Source: JAHFUS01 sp035689115 (GTDB taxonomy: Bacteria > Actinomycetota > Acidimicrobiia > Acidimicrobiales > GCA-2861595). Taken from it: a DNA stretch of 64,000 bases. Shown here in pieces: positions 39,128-47,548 of the stretch (position 1 is its first letter; every line of letters begins with the position of its first letter). The notes below the pieces were generated by a model. The model was not told the DNA's origin. It saw only the letters and a program-made list of their open reading frames with translations, and made no database searches. The DNA lies in NCBI GenBank assembly GCA_035689115.1, contig DASSMA010000016.1:27573-91572 (forward strand), given 5' to 3'. The translations under genes and the position numbers were made by a program.

Positions 39128-41672
39128 CGAGCGGCGACCGCCGGTCCTCCGGCGGTCGCCGTGGCCGTTCCGCATCCTCTTGTGGGTGGTGCTCGGGACG
39201 GGCGTGGTGTCGCTCGCCACCGGCGCGGTGGCCGCGAGCGGCACCGGCGCGCCCGCCGCCTGGCGACTGATCCTCGCCGCCGGCCTGTTCGCCCTGGGCG
39301 ACGTGTGCGTGCTGCGCCTCCGCTTCGGCCACAACTCGCACTCGTTCTCCTGGTCGGAGACGGCGATGGTGGTCGGACTGGTGCTGGTACCGGGGCCGTG
39401 GCTCCGGGTCGTCGCCCCGCTGGCCGTGGCCGCGGCCCACGCCGCCGCCCGCCGCCCGCCGCTCAAGATCGCCTTCAACGCCATGTCGATCGCCACCGAG
39501 GCCGTCCTGGCCGCCGCCGTCCTGGCCGCCGTCGCCCCGGCCGGGGAGCCGGTGACGAGCCCGCGGCTGTGGGCCGGCCTGGCCGCCGCCTCCCTCAGCC
39601 TGTTCGTCTGGGGCGGCGTCACGGTGTCGGCGGCGGTGGCCTTCTCCCAATGCCTGCCCCTCCGGCAGGTCTACGCCAAGGGGCTGCCGGTGACCGCCCT
39701 GGTGTGGGCCGGGAACACCGCCCTCGGTCTCCTGCTCGTCGGGCTTTCCGGCGCCCCGGCCTCGCTGGTCGCCGTCCCGCTGGTCGTGCTCATGCTCCAC
39801 CTCGCCTACCGCACGTACCTGGGCGCCATGAACGAGCGCGACACCTGGGAGCTGCTTGAGACGGCGTCAGGCGAGCTGCTGCGAGCCGACGCCCGCGTCG
39901 TGGCCGGCGTGGTGCTCGACCGGGTGCCGGCGCTGTTCCGGGCCGAGTACGTGGAGCTCCTCGTGACCGACGGCGAGGCGGGGGAGCACGCCGCCGTGTA
40001 CCGCAGGGACGGTCACGCGGTGGAGGAGGAACGGGGCGACGCCATGACGGTGGCCCAGGCGACGTGGCTGGGCGCCCTCCGGCGCCGGGAGATCTACCAG
40101 CTCGTCCGTGCGCACGCGCCAGGCGACGAGGCCGCCGACCTGGCGGCCCGCGGGCTCGAGGCGTGCGCGGTGGCGCCGCTGCTGAGCCCCCGCGGCTGCG
40201 TGGGCGTGCTCCGCATCGGGTTCCGGGGCGAGGTGCTGCTCGGCGAGCGGGAGCTCCAGGTGCTCACGACCTTCGCCAACCACCTCGGCTCGGCCCTGCA
40301 CAACACCAGCCTCATCGAGGAGCTCCGGGCCCAGGCCCTCCGCGATCCGCTCACGGGTTTGCCCAACCGCTCGCTCATGCTGGACCGGCTCTCGCAGGCG
40401 CTCAAACGCATGCACCGCCGGCCGGGCGGCGTCGCCGTGCTGTTCTGCGACGTCGACCGCTTCAAGGTGGTGAACGACTCCCTCGGGCACCCGGCGGGCG
40501 ACGAGCTGCTGGTGGCCGTGGCCCGGCGACTGGAGCAGACGGTCCGGGTGGGCGACACCGCCACCCGCTTCGGCGGCGACGAGTTCGTGGTGGTCTGCGA
40601 GGACATCGGCGACGACGGTCAGGCGGCCGACGTGGCCGGGCGCCTGTCGGCCTGCCTGGCCGAGCCGTTCCGCCTCCGGGGCGACGACATCTACGTGACC
40701 GTCAGCATCGGCGTGGCCGTCAGCGACGACCCGACGGAGGACCCCGCCGCACTCGTGCGCGACGCCGACGCCGCCATGTACGAGGCCAAGGCCAAGGGCC
40801 GGTCGTGCTGCGTGGTCTTCGACGACCCGATGCGGGAGCGGGCGGTGGCCCGCCTGGAGGTGGAGAACGACCTGCGGCGGGCCATCGAGCGCGGCGAGCT
40901 GCGGGTCCACTACCAGCCCAACGTGTCGATCGACGGCCTGCGCGTGGTGGGCGCCGAGGCGCTGGTCCGGTGGGAGCGCCCGGGGCGGGGGCTCGTCTCG
41001 CCGCTGGAGTTCATCGCCCTGGCCGAGGAGACCGGGCTCATCGTGCCGCTCGGCCGCTTCGTGCTCGACGAGGCGTGCCGCCAGCTGTCGGCGTGGCTGG
41101 CCGACGGCCTGGTGGACGACTCGTTCGTGGTGTCGGTGAACCTGTCCGCCCACCAGCTGCGGGGGCCGGGCGTCCTCGAGGACGTCCACCAGGCGCTGCG
41201 GGCCTCCGGCCTCGACTCCCGGCAGCTGTGCATCGAGGTGACGGAGAGCGCTCTCGTGGACCAGGGCGGGTCGAGCGACACCATCCGCAGCATCCACGCC
41301 ATGGGCGTGCGCATCGCCATCGACGACTTCGGAACCGGGTACTCCGCCCTCAGCTACCTGCACATGCTGCCGGTGGAGATCCTGAAGATCGACCGGTCCT
41401 TCGTCGGCCGCCTCGGCCTCGACCCCCGCGACCGGGCCCTGATCACCGGCGTCATCGACCTGGCCCACGGCCTGGGGCTCAAGGTCGTGGCCGAGGGCGT
41501 GGAGCGGGCCGACCAGCTCGGCGACCTCGCCTCGATGGCGTGCGACATCGCCCAGGGCTTCTACTTCGCCAAGCCGCAGGCGGCGACCGCCATGCAGACC
41601 CTGCTGCGGCAGGAGGCGGGGCTGGGACTCCGCCCCACCGTGGACCTCCGCGAGGTCGCCGTTCAGGCGTAG
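39117..41672 (+). CDS. Membrane GAF-GGDEF-EAL protein
   Basis: An 851-residue protein. The N-terminal 240 residues hold six to seven helices of a MASE-like sensor (FRILLWVVLGTGVVSLATGA; TAMVVGLVLVPGPWLRVVA). A GAF-like domain spans about 245-400. The GGDEF domain has DPLTGLPNRS and RFGGDEF; the EAL domain has GAEALVRWE, CIEVTES, AIDDFGTGYSA and KIDRSFV. Both active sites look intact, so it may make and/or degrade cyclic di-GMP. The start is GTG 39117. It converges with a 10-base overlap on the small gene at 41663. Confidence 0.92.
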   Translation: MATDERRPPVLRRSPWPFRILLWVVLGTGVVSLATGAVAASGTGAPAAWRLILAAGLFALGDVCVLRLRFGHNSHSFSWSETAMVVGLVLVPGPWLRVVAPLAVAAAHAAARRPPLKIAFNAMSIATEAVLAAAVLAAVAPAGEPVTSPRLWAGLAAASLSLFVWGGVTVSAAVAFSQCLPLRQVYAKGLPVTALVWAGNTALGLLLVGLSGAPASLVAVPLVVLMLHLAYRTYLGAMNERDTWELLETASGELLRADARVVAGVVLDRVPALFRAEYVELLVTDGEAGEHAAVYRRDGHAVEEERGDAMTVAQATWLGALRRREIYQLVRAHAPGDEAADLAARGLEACAVAPLLSPRGCVGVLRIGFRGEVLLGERELQVLTTFANHLGSALHNTSLIEELRAQALRDPLTGLPNRSLMLDRLSQALKRMHRRPGGVAVLFCDVDRFKVVNDSLGHPAGDELLVAVARRLEQTVRVGDTATRFGGDEFVVVCEDIGDDGQAADVAGRLSACLAEPFRLRGDDIYVTVSIGVAVSDDPTEDPAALVRDADAAMYEAKAKGRSCCVVFDDPMRERAVARLEVENDLRRAIERGELRVHYQPNVSIDGLRVVGAEALVRWERPGRGLVSPLEFIALAEETGLIVPLGRFVLDEACRQLSAWLADGLVDDSFVVSVNLSAHQLRGPGVLEDVHQALRASGLDSRQLCIEVTESALVDQGGSSDTIRSIHAMGVRIAIDDFGTGYSALSYLHMLPVEILKIDRSFVGRLGLDPRDRALITGVIDLAHGLGLKVVAEGVERADQLGDLASMACDIAQGFYFAKPQAATAMQTLLRQEAGLGLRPTVDLREVAVQA

Positions 41673-41974
41673 GCGTCGACCAGGGCGCCGGCCACCGAGC
41701 CGGTCCCGGCGTCGAAGGCCAGCAGCTTCCGGGCAAGGGCCGGGGATCCCTGCCGTGCCCGGCGGACGGCGCGTGTGCCCGCCGGCGGGAGGTCGGGCGC
41801 CACCGCCAGGAGGGCGTCCCGGGCGGCCAGCAACCGGGCCAGGTGCTCGCCGGGCATGGCGCCGAGGTCGGGGCGTCCCCTGCGGACGGCGTCCCGGAAG
41901 GCGGCCCGCACGGCGGCCCGGCCCTGGGCCGGCGTCACTCGGAGGAGGGTGGAGGCGGCTGCGACATCGGGCAC
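41663..41974 (-). CDS. Small protein with J-domain-like helix pair
   Basis: A 103-residue protein. The segment LLRVTPAQGRAAVRAAFRDAVRRGRPDLG ... LLAARDALLA has the helix-loop-helix layout of a DnaJ J-domain, with RPD where HPD is expected, so Hsp70 stimulation is doubtful. The C-terminus is a basic helix. No cysteines or membrane segments except one. It is a weak call; coding is supported by codon bias. Confidence 0.55.
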   Translation of the reverse strand: MPDVAAASTLLRVTPAQGRAAVRAAFRDAVRRGRPDLGAMPGEHLARLLAARDALLAVAPDLPPAGTRAVRRARQGSPALARKLLAFDAGTGSVAGALVDAYA

Positions 41975-42034
41975 GAGGACTGGTTCGCCGCGGTCCCGAT
42001 GACCACCTTCCCGTAGCCCGAAATGACCAGGACG

Positions 42035-42053
42035 CAGGCCGCGAAACGGCCTG
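42035..42053 (-). terminator. Short hairpin after the coiled-coil gene
   Basis: CAGGCC-GTTTCGC-GGCCTG on the minus strand begins six bases after the TAG of the 42059-42841 gene. It is a likely terminator for that minus-strand transcript. Confidence 0.5.
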
Positions 42054-42058
42054 TTTCG

Positions 42059-42841
42059 CTAGTGCCGGCGGCGCCGGCGGAGGGCGACGAGGCGCCGCCG
42101 CTGGGCCCGCAGGGCCGAGAGCTCGGCGTCGAGGGCCACCCACGCGTCGAAGTGCTCGGACTCCCGCCGCCGGCGCTCGGCGTCGGCCGCCTCCAGCGCT
42201 GCCCACGCCTCGGCCTGGCGGCGGGCGGCGACGGCGGCGTCCGCCTCGGCGGCGTCGATCGCCGCCAGGAGACGGACGTGGTGCTTCTGCAGCGCCTGGA
42301 TCTCCTGCTCGAGCAGCGCCCGTGCCGCCAGGAGGCCGGCGGTCCCGTCCTCCGGTTCCGGCTCGGCCTCGTGGGTCAGGTCGACGACCACCGCGCCGCT
42401 GGCGACGGCCTCCTCGGCGGCGGCCACGACGGCCCAGCCGGTCTCGTCGTCGCGGCGGGTGGCGAGCACCCAGCCGGGTCCGTCGGCGCCGGCCTCCGGG
42501 TCCTCGCCGGCCGCCTCGGCCGGCGTGTCCGCAAGGGCCGCCTCCTCGGTGGCCGGCCCGTCGACCGGCCACGACGCCGGGTGGCGGTCCATCCAGGTGG
42601 CGCGCTCGGGCTCGTCGGCCTCGGCGTGCGGCTCGGCCCGGTCGGGCTGCCCATTCTCCCTGTCGTCCTCGCCGGCCTCGCCGGGCAGGGCGACGGCCCG
42701 GCCCTTCCCCTCCAGCCAGCGGGCGACCCGCTCGGCGTCCTGCGACTCCCAGCCGCCCGCCCACGTCCAACCGGGGGGTGCGTCGGAGTGCTGGGTCGGC
42801 TGCGCGCCGTCCACGTCGACCCGAGAGCTCCGCCGCCTCAT
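42059..42841 (-). CDS. Hypothetical acidic protein with C-terminal coiled coil
   Basis: A 260-residue protein. The N-terminal part contains PGWTWAGGWESQDAERVARW and a long acidic stretch; the middle has WVLATRRDDETGWAVVAAAEE; the C-terminal 100 residues are an alanine/arginine-rich coiled coil (LLEQEIQALQKHHVRLLAAI) ending RRRRRH. No known family is recognised. It lies downstream of uvrD-like on the same strand after a 111-base gap that contains a dyad, so it may have its own promoter. Confidence 0.65.
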   Translation of the reverse strand: MRRRSSRVDVDGAQPTQHSDAPPGWTWAGGWESQDAERVARWLEGKGRAVALPGEAGEDDRENGQPDRAEPHAEADEPERATWMDRHPASWPVDGPATEEAALADTPAEAAGEDPEAGADGPGWVLATRRDDETGWAVVAAAEEAVASGAVVVDLTHEAEPEPEDGTAGLLAARALLEQEIQALQKHHVRLLAAIDAAEADAAVAARRQAEAWAALEAADAERRRRESEHFDAWVALDAELSALRAQRRRLVALRRRRRH

Positions 42842-42917
42842 CGTCCACCGCCTTCGATTCCCGGGGAGCCCGCCGGCCCCACCTCAGAGGGAATTCAACG
42901 CCAGGCGGCCCGGGTCC

Positions 42918-42935
42918 TTCCCAAACCGCTGGGAA
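42918..42935. promoter_or_regulatory. Dyad TTCCCA-N6-TGGGAA
   Basis: A perfect 6-bp inverted repeat between the helicase stop and the coiled-coil gene. It is placed as an operator for the latter could be, about 80 bases before its start. No regulator is suggested. Confidence 0.35.
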
Positions 42936-42952
42936 TTGGTCATATGGCCCAG

Positions 42953-45583
42953 TCAGGCGCCGGCCGCCTCCAGCACGGCGAGGATCTCCTCGCCGTACAG
43001 CTCGAGCCGGGTGGGACCGATGCCGTCCACCCGCCGCAGCTCGGCGAGGGTCGACGGCCGGCGGGTGGCGACCGCCCTCAGGTGGCGGTCGTTGAGCACG
43101 ACGTAGGCGGGGACCCCGTCCCTGCGGCAGCGTTCCAGCCGCCAGGCCCGCAGCGCCTGCTCGGCGCCGGCCGCCTCCGGCGGCAGCGCCTCCGGGCCGG
43201 CCGACCTGGCGGCACGGGCGGGCCGGGCCTCGGGCGCGGCGGCGCGGGGGCGGCGGTCGGCGGCGCCGGCCAGCTCGTCGAGGAAGGGCGACGGTCGGGA
43301 GTCGTCGGCCAGCACGGCGACCCGGTGGCGGCCCCTGGTGACGGCGACGTGCAGGACCCGCCGCTCCTCCTCCTCGTCCTCGGCCAGCCGGTGGGGGACG
43401 AGGCCGGCGGTGACGCCGAACACCGCCACGCGGTCCCACTCCCGGCCCTTCACCCGGTGGACGGTGGAGAGGGTGACGCCCCCCGGCGCCGTCTCCCGGT
43501 GGAACACGCCCCGCAGCCACGACTCGAAGGTGGCCACGTCGGGATGGAGGTCGGCCACCTGCTCCAGGGCCTCCAGGTCGTCGAGGTGGCTCGACCCCCC
43601 GTCGTCGGCGCGCGAGGAGTCGAGGAGGCCCATGGCCCCGCCCAGGCCGACCTTGTCCTTCACCACGTCCAGCACCTGTCGGGTGGTGCCGGAGGCGGCC
43701 GCCGCCACGACCAGCTCCAGGTCGTCGACCAGGTCCTCGACCTTGGCGGCGACCTTGGCGTCGTCCAGGCGGCCGGCGATGGCGCGGAGGCGGTCGACGG
43801 TGAACGTGCCGCGCAGCCACTTGGCGATCCACTGCGGGAGGCCGCGGGACGGCCGGCGGTGCACCTCCACCACGTCGTTGCCGTCGATGTGGCGGGGGTC
43901 GGCGGCGATGCGCAGGTAGGCCAGGGCGGCCCGCACGCCGGTGCGGTCGAGCACGTCGGGCCGCAGCACCGAGTCGATGGGAACGCCGGCGGACGACAGG
44001 GCCACGTGGGGCGCCAGGAGCAGCGAGTTGACGCGGGCGAGGACAGCGACCTGGGCCGGCTCGCAGCCGGGTTCGGCCAGCCACTCCTCGACCACCGACC
44101 GCACCGTCGCCGAGCCGGCGTCGGGCCGGTGGCGGTGGACGACGAGGGCGTCGGCTGCGGTGTCGGCCGACGGTCCCGGACGGATCTCCTTGGGCACCCG
44201 GAGATCGTTGTAGGACAGGAGTTTCCGGGCGGCGTCGACGACCGGCACCGGGCAGCGGTAGTTCACCTCGAGGGGGTGGTCGGCGGCGCCGGGGAAGTAC
44301 CGGTCGTAGTCCACCAGGAAGCCGGGGTCGGCGCCGGCGTGGCCGTAGATCACCTGGTCGTCGTCGCCCACCCCGAACACGTCGAGGCCGGGTGCGGCCA
44401 GCAGCCGCAGCATCAGGACGTGGGCGGGGGTGAGGTCCTGGAACTCGTCCACCAGCAGGTGCCGGCACCCCGCCTGGGCGGCACGCCTGAACTCCCCGTC
44501 GCCGAGCAGCAGCTCCACGGCGCCGTAGACCTGGTCGTCGAAGTCGACGACGCCGGCCGAGGCCAGCCGGCGACGGAACGGGCCGAATGCCTCGGCCAGG
44601 CCGGGGACGTCGTCGCGCTCGTTCTCGACCGACTCGGGGCTGCGCAGCCCCAGCCGGACGAGCGACAGGGCCTCGAGGTAGGGGCCGATGGGGTCGGTGT
44701 TGACCCGGCGCTGGCGGCGGGGGACAAGGTCCTCGACGATGCGCCGGACCTCGCGCTCCTCCAGCACCCGCGGCGCCCGGCCGGCGGCCCGGCCGAGGAG
44801 GCTGTAGCCCAGGGAGTTCAGGGTGCGTACGTGGGGCCGGAAGCCGGCGCAGCGCTGCTCCAGTTCCTCCTGGGCCTTCTTGTTGTAGGCGACGGCCAGC
44901 ACGCCCTCCCGCTCCCACCGCCGGTCGACCAGCAGGTGGCGCAGCCGCTCGGTGAGGACGCGGGTCTTGCCCGACCCGGCGGGTGCGATGACCCGTGCCG
45001 GGCCGCCGGCGTGGGCGACGGCGGCCAGCTGGTCGGGGGCCAGCTCGGCGGTGGGCGGGACGGGCGGGGGAGCGGCGTCAAGGCGGCCCAGCTCCACCGT
45101 CTCGGCGTGCACGACCGCCGCGTCCAGGTCGAGCGGCGACCGCGGCCCGCCGTCCACCCACGCCGGCCGCCCGTCGGGCAGCACCACGTCGGGCCCGCCC
45201 GCCGGCCCCGGCCGGGCGCCGGCCCGCTCCGCCTTGCGGGCCCACCACCACACGGGCGGGCCGTCGCCCCGGGCGTCGTAGGTGTTGGCCCATACGAGGA
45301 AGTGGAGCCGGTCGTGCCACGGCTCGAAGGACGGCGAGAGCGTCCACGGATCCACCTCGAAGCACGCTGGCGCCCGGAACAGGGCGGGGTCCACGGCCAG
45401 CGCCACCACCACCGGCCGCCGGCCGGCCCACGCCTCGTGCAGGGCCGCCACCACCCCGCCCGGCTCGGCCACCGCCGCCTCGTCCACCACGACCACCGGT
45501 GCGCCGGCCCACGGCGCCGGCACGGGCCCGCCGGCCCGCACGACCACGCCCCGCCCGAGGGCCGCCGGCCCCGGCACCGTCAC
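42953..45583 (-). CDS. UvrD/PcrA-type helicase with C-terminal HRDC domain
   Basis: An 876-residue superfamily 1A helicase. A unique N-terminal region of about 190 residues precedes motif I (APAGSGKTRVLTERL). It then has motif Ia, DEFQDLTPAH (motif II), GVGDDDQVIYG (III), NYRCPVPV (IV), VTLSTVHRVKGREWDRV (V) and HVAVTRGRHRV (VI). The last 75 residues are an HRDC domain (RDGVPAYVVLNDRHLRAVA). It unwinds DNA 3'-5' in repair. GTG 45583 overlaps the TGA of the upstream small gene, so it is made as part of the minus-strand cassette starting at 50674. Confidence 0.9.
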   Translation of the reverse strand: MTVPGPAALGRGVVVRAGGPVPAPWAGAPVVVVDEAAVAEPGGVVAALHEAWAGRRPVVVALAVDPALFRAPACFEVDPWTLSPSFEPWHDRLHFLVWANTYDARGDGPPVWWWARKAERAGARPGPAGGPDVVLPDGRPAWVDGGPRSPLDLDAAVVHAETVELGRLDAAPPPVPPTAELAPDQLAAVAHAGGPARVIAPAGSGKTRVLTERLRHLLVDRRWEREGVLAVAYNKKAQEELEQRCAGFRPHVRTLNSLGYSLLGRAAGRAPRVLEEREVRRIVEDLVPRRQRRVNTDPIGPYLEALSLVRLGLRSPESVENERDDVPGLAEAFGPFRRRLASAGVVDFDDQVYGAVELLLGDGEFRRAAQAGCRHLLVDEFQDLTPAHVLMLRLLAAPGLDVFGVGDDDQVIYGHAGADPGFLVDYDRYFPGAADHPLEVNYRCPVPVVDAARKLLSYNDLRVPKEIRPGPSADTAADALVVHRHRPDAGSATVRSVVEEWLAEPGCEPAQVAVLARVNSLLLAPHVALSSAGVPIDSVLRPDVLDRTGVRAALAYLRIAADPRHIDGNDVVEVHRRPSRGLPQWIAKWLRGTFTVDRLRAIAGRLDDAKVAAKVEDLVDDLELVVAAAASGTTRQVLDVVKDKVGLGGAMGLLDSSRADDGGSSHLDDLEALEQVADLHPDVATFESWLRGVFHRETAPGGVTLSTVHRVKGREWDRVAVFGVTAGLVPHRLAEDEEEERRVLHVAVTRGRHRVAVLADDSRPSPFLDELAGAADRRPRAAAPEARPARAARSAGPEALPPEAAGAEQALRAWRLERCRRDGVPAYVVLNDRHLRAVATRRPSTLAELRRVDGIGPTRLELYGEEILAVLEAAGA

Positions 45584-45879
45584 CCGCGTGGGGTGCGCCG
45601 GCCGTGGGCCACGCCCAGCTTCCACCCGACCCAGCCGGCCAGGGCGGCCACGGCCAGCGACTGGGCCACCCGCAGCACGGTGCCCACCACGGCCAGCACT
45701 GGCAGCAGCACGATGGCCCCGACCACCAGCACCACGACCCCCACCCCGACTTTCGAGTACATAGCGTGCGGTTTCCGCACGCTATGTACTCGGGAGTCGG
45801 CCTTTGCCGGCGGGGAGGCGCCGAGGACCCGGCAGATCTGGCAGGTGGCGGCGTCGAGGCCGTGGGTGCAGGTGGCCAT
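45580..45879 (-). CDS. Small Zn-ribbon/transmembrane protein
   Basis: A 99-residue protein. It opens MATCTHGLDAATCQICR, a CxH...CxxC zinc-binding motif seen on various actinobacterial membrane proteins. A linker (about residues 28-43) is encoded by the palindromic element, followed by one or two helices (VVVLVVGAIVLLPVLAVVG; LAVAALAGWVGWKLG). Its ATG overlaps the decarboxylase stop (TGATG) and its stop overlaps the helicase start. The role is unknown; a membrane tether is a guess. Confidence 0.7.
   Translation of the reverse strand: MATCTHGLDAATCQICRVLGASPPAKADSRVHSVRKPHAMYSKVGVGVVVLVVGAIVLLPVLAVVGTVLRVAQSLAVAALAGWVGWKLGVAHGRRTPRG
45754..45792. repeat. Palindromic element, copy 2, inside a coding region
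   Basis: CGAGTACATAGCGTGCGG pairs perfectly with CCGCACGCTATGTACTCG around a 3-base loop. It differs by two bases in the arms from the palindrome at 9604-9646. Here it lies in the middle of the 99-aa gene and is read through in frame on the minus strand as RVHSVRKPHAMYS. Confidence 0.8.
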
Positions 45880-47249
45880 CAGACCCGGGCGGCGGCGGCC
45901 AGGACGGCCGCCACCGAGCGGTCGACGTCGTCGTCGGTGGTGGACCAGTTGGACACGGAGACGCGTATGTAGCGCCGGCCCCGCCAGGTGGTGCCGCCCA
46001 GCCAGCACGTGCCGTCCTGTTGCACGGCCGCGATGACGGCGTCGGTGCGGGCGTCGTCGCCGAAGCCGGCCAGCACCTGGTTGAGCACCACGTCGTTGGC
46101 GATCTCGGCCCCGCCGGCGGCCACGCCGGCGGCGAAGCGGCGGGCCAGCGCACAGCAGCGCTCGACCAGGTCGGCCACGCCGGAGCGGCCCAGCTCCTGC
46201 AGGGCGGCCCAGACGGCGAAGCCGCGCGCCCGGCGGGAGGACGCCAGCACCAGCTGCGACGCAGCGGCGGCCGCCGATCCCACCAGGTAGGCCGCGGTGA
46301 GGGAAGCGGCGGCGGTGTGGGTGGCCGGGTCGGCGCAGAACACGAAGCCGGAGTCGTAGGGGACGTTGAGCCACTTGTGGCCGTCGCAGCCCCAGGAGTC
46401 GGCCAGCTCGATCCCGTCGACCAGGTGGCGGGTGGACGGTGCGGCGGCCGCCCACAGCCCGAAGGCGCCGTCCACGTGGACCCACGCCCCGTGGGAGCGG
46501 GCCGCCTCGATCGCCGGCCGCAGCGGGTCGCACGCCCCGGTGTTCACGTTGCCCGCCTGGAGGCAGACGATGGTGGGGGCCGGCGGGCCGCCGGCCAGCA
46601 CCCGCGCCAGGTGGCCGGCGTCGAGGGCGCCGTTGGCGTCGACCGCCACATCCTCGGTGGCAGCGGTGCCGAAGCCGAGGAGCCGCAGCGACCGGTCGAC
46701 GGTGGCGTGGCGCTCGCCACCGGCCACCACCCGCACCGCCGGCGCCCCGATCAGCCCCCGCGCCTCGACGTCCCAGCCGGCACCGGCCAGCACGTGATGG
46801 CGGGCGGCCGCCAGCCCCACGGTGTTGGCCTCCTGGGCGCCGCTGACGAAGCCAACCGAGGCGCCGGCCGGCAGGCCCAGCAGGTCCTTCAGCCAGCCGC
46901 CGGCGACCTCCTCGGCGGCCAGGGCGGCCGGCGACAGGGCGTCGCTGAACGCGCACTGGTCCCAGCCGGCGGCCAGCACGTCGGCGGCGGTGGCGGCCGG
47001 CAGCGCGCCCCCGATGACGAAGCCGAAGTAGCGGGAGCCGGCGGTGGCCACCAGCCCCCCGTCGGCGGCCGCGACCAGCCGGTCCACGACGAGGTCGGCC
47101 GGCGTGGGGCCGTCGGGCAGGGGGCCGCCCAGCCGCTCGGCCACGGCGGCGACGGAGTCGGCGGCGGCCACGGGCCGGTCGGCCAGCCCGGAACGGAAGC
47201 GGGCCGCCTCGTCCGCCGCCCGGTGGAGCAGGCCGGCCAGGTGGTCCAT
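45879..47249 (-). CDS. PLP-dependent group II decarboxylase/aminotransferase-like protein
   Basis: A 456-residue fold-type I PLP enzyme. It has FVSGAQEANTVGLAAARH near the N-terminal third, the coenzyme histidine region GGERHATVDRSL, HVDGAFGLWAAA (aspartate pairing the pyridine nitrogen) and the Schiff-base lysine in WGCDGHKWLNVPYDSGF. These are typical of aromatic-L-amino-acid/glutamate decarboxylase relatives. Substrate is unknown. It sits between the SNF2 and UvrD genes on the same strand with very short gaps. Confidence 0.88.
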   Translation of the reverse strand: MDHLAGLLHRAADEAARFRSGLADRPVAAADSVAAVAERLGGPLPDGPTPADLVVDRLVAAADGGLVATAGSRYFGFVIGGALPAATAADVLAAGWDQCAFSDALSPAALAAEEVAGGWLKDLLGLPAGASVGFVSGAQEANTVGLAAARHHVLAGAGWDVEARGLIGAPAVRVVAGGERHATVDRSLRLLGFGTAATEDVAVDANGALDAGHLARVLAGGPPAPTIVCLQAGNVNTGACDPLRPAIEAARSHGAWVHVDGAFGLWAAAAPSTRHLVDGIELADSWGCDGHKWLNVPYDSGFVFCADPATHTAAASLTAAYLVGSAAAAASQLVLASSRRARGFAVWAALQELGRSGVADLVERCCALARRFAAGVAAGGAEIANDVVLNQVLAGFGDDARTDAVIAAVQQDGTCWLGGTTWRGRRYIRVSVSNWSTTDDDVDRSVAAVLAAAARV

Positions 47250-47265
47250 CGCTCGTCCCGGGCTG

Positions 47266-47538
47266 TCAGTCGTCGTCGTCGACGGCGCCGGCGTCGAGGA
47301 GCCCGTTGGCGGCGGCCAGGGCGGTGGCCGCCTTCACCGCCTCCTCGTAGACCACGGCCAGGTGGTGCTGGGAGGCGGCCGGGTTGAGGGACAGCGGCGG
47401 GTCCCCGAGCGAGCGGGGGACGGCCGACGGGTCGCGGGTGGGCGTGATGGGCGCCGGCGGCTCGGTGGACTCCGGCAGCCGGCCCCAGAAGGCGTCGGTG
47501 GGCTTGGTGGGGCGGCGGCCCCGGCGCCGCCTGCTCAC
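47266..47538 (-). CDS. Small hypothetical protein between SNF2 and decarboxylase genes
   Basis: A 90-residue protein. The start is strongly basic (SRRRRGRRPTKPTDAFWGRL), the middle proline-rich, and the end a helix (HHLAVVYEEAVKAATALAAA) with an acidic DDDD tail. It begins 10 bases after the SNF2 stop, so it is co-expressed. No family is recognised; DNA binding by the basic head and contact with the ATPase are inferences. Confidence 0.65.
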   Translation of the reverse strand: MSRRRRGRRPTKPTDAFWGRLPESTEPPAPITPTRDPSAVPRSLGDPPLSLNPAASQHHLAVVYEEAVKAATALAAANGLLDAGAVDDDD

Positions 47539-47548
47539 GGCCGCCGCC

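Noticed and set aside
39867..44918. Very long alternative frames antisense to the GGDEF-EAL and helicase genes
   Set aside because: Long spurious frames are expected at this GC content; residue composition (Arg/Pro/Gly/Ala) and lack of motifs show they are shadows.
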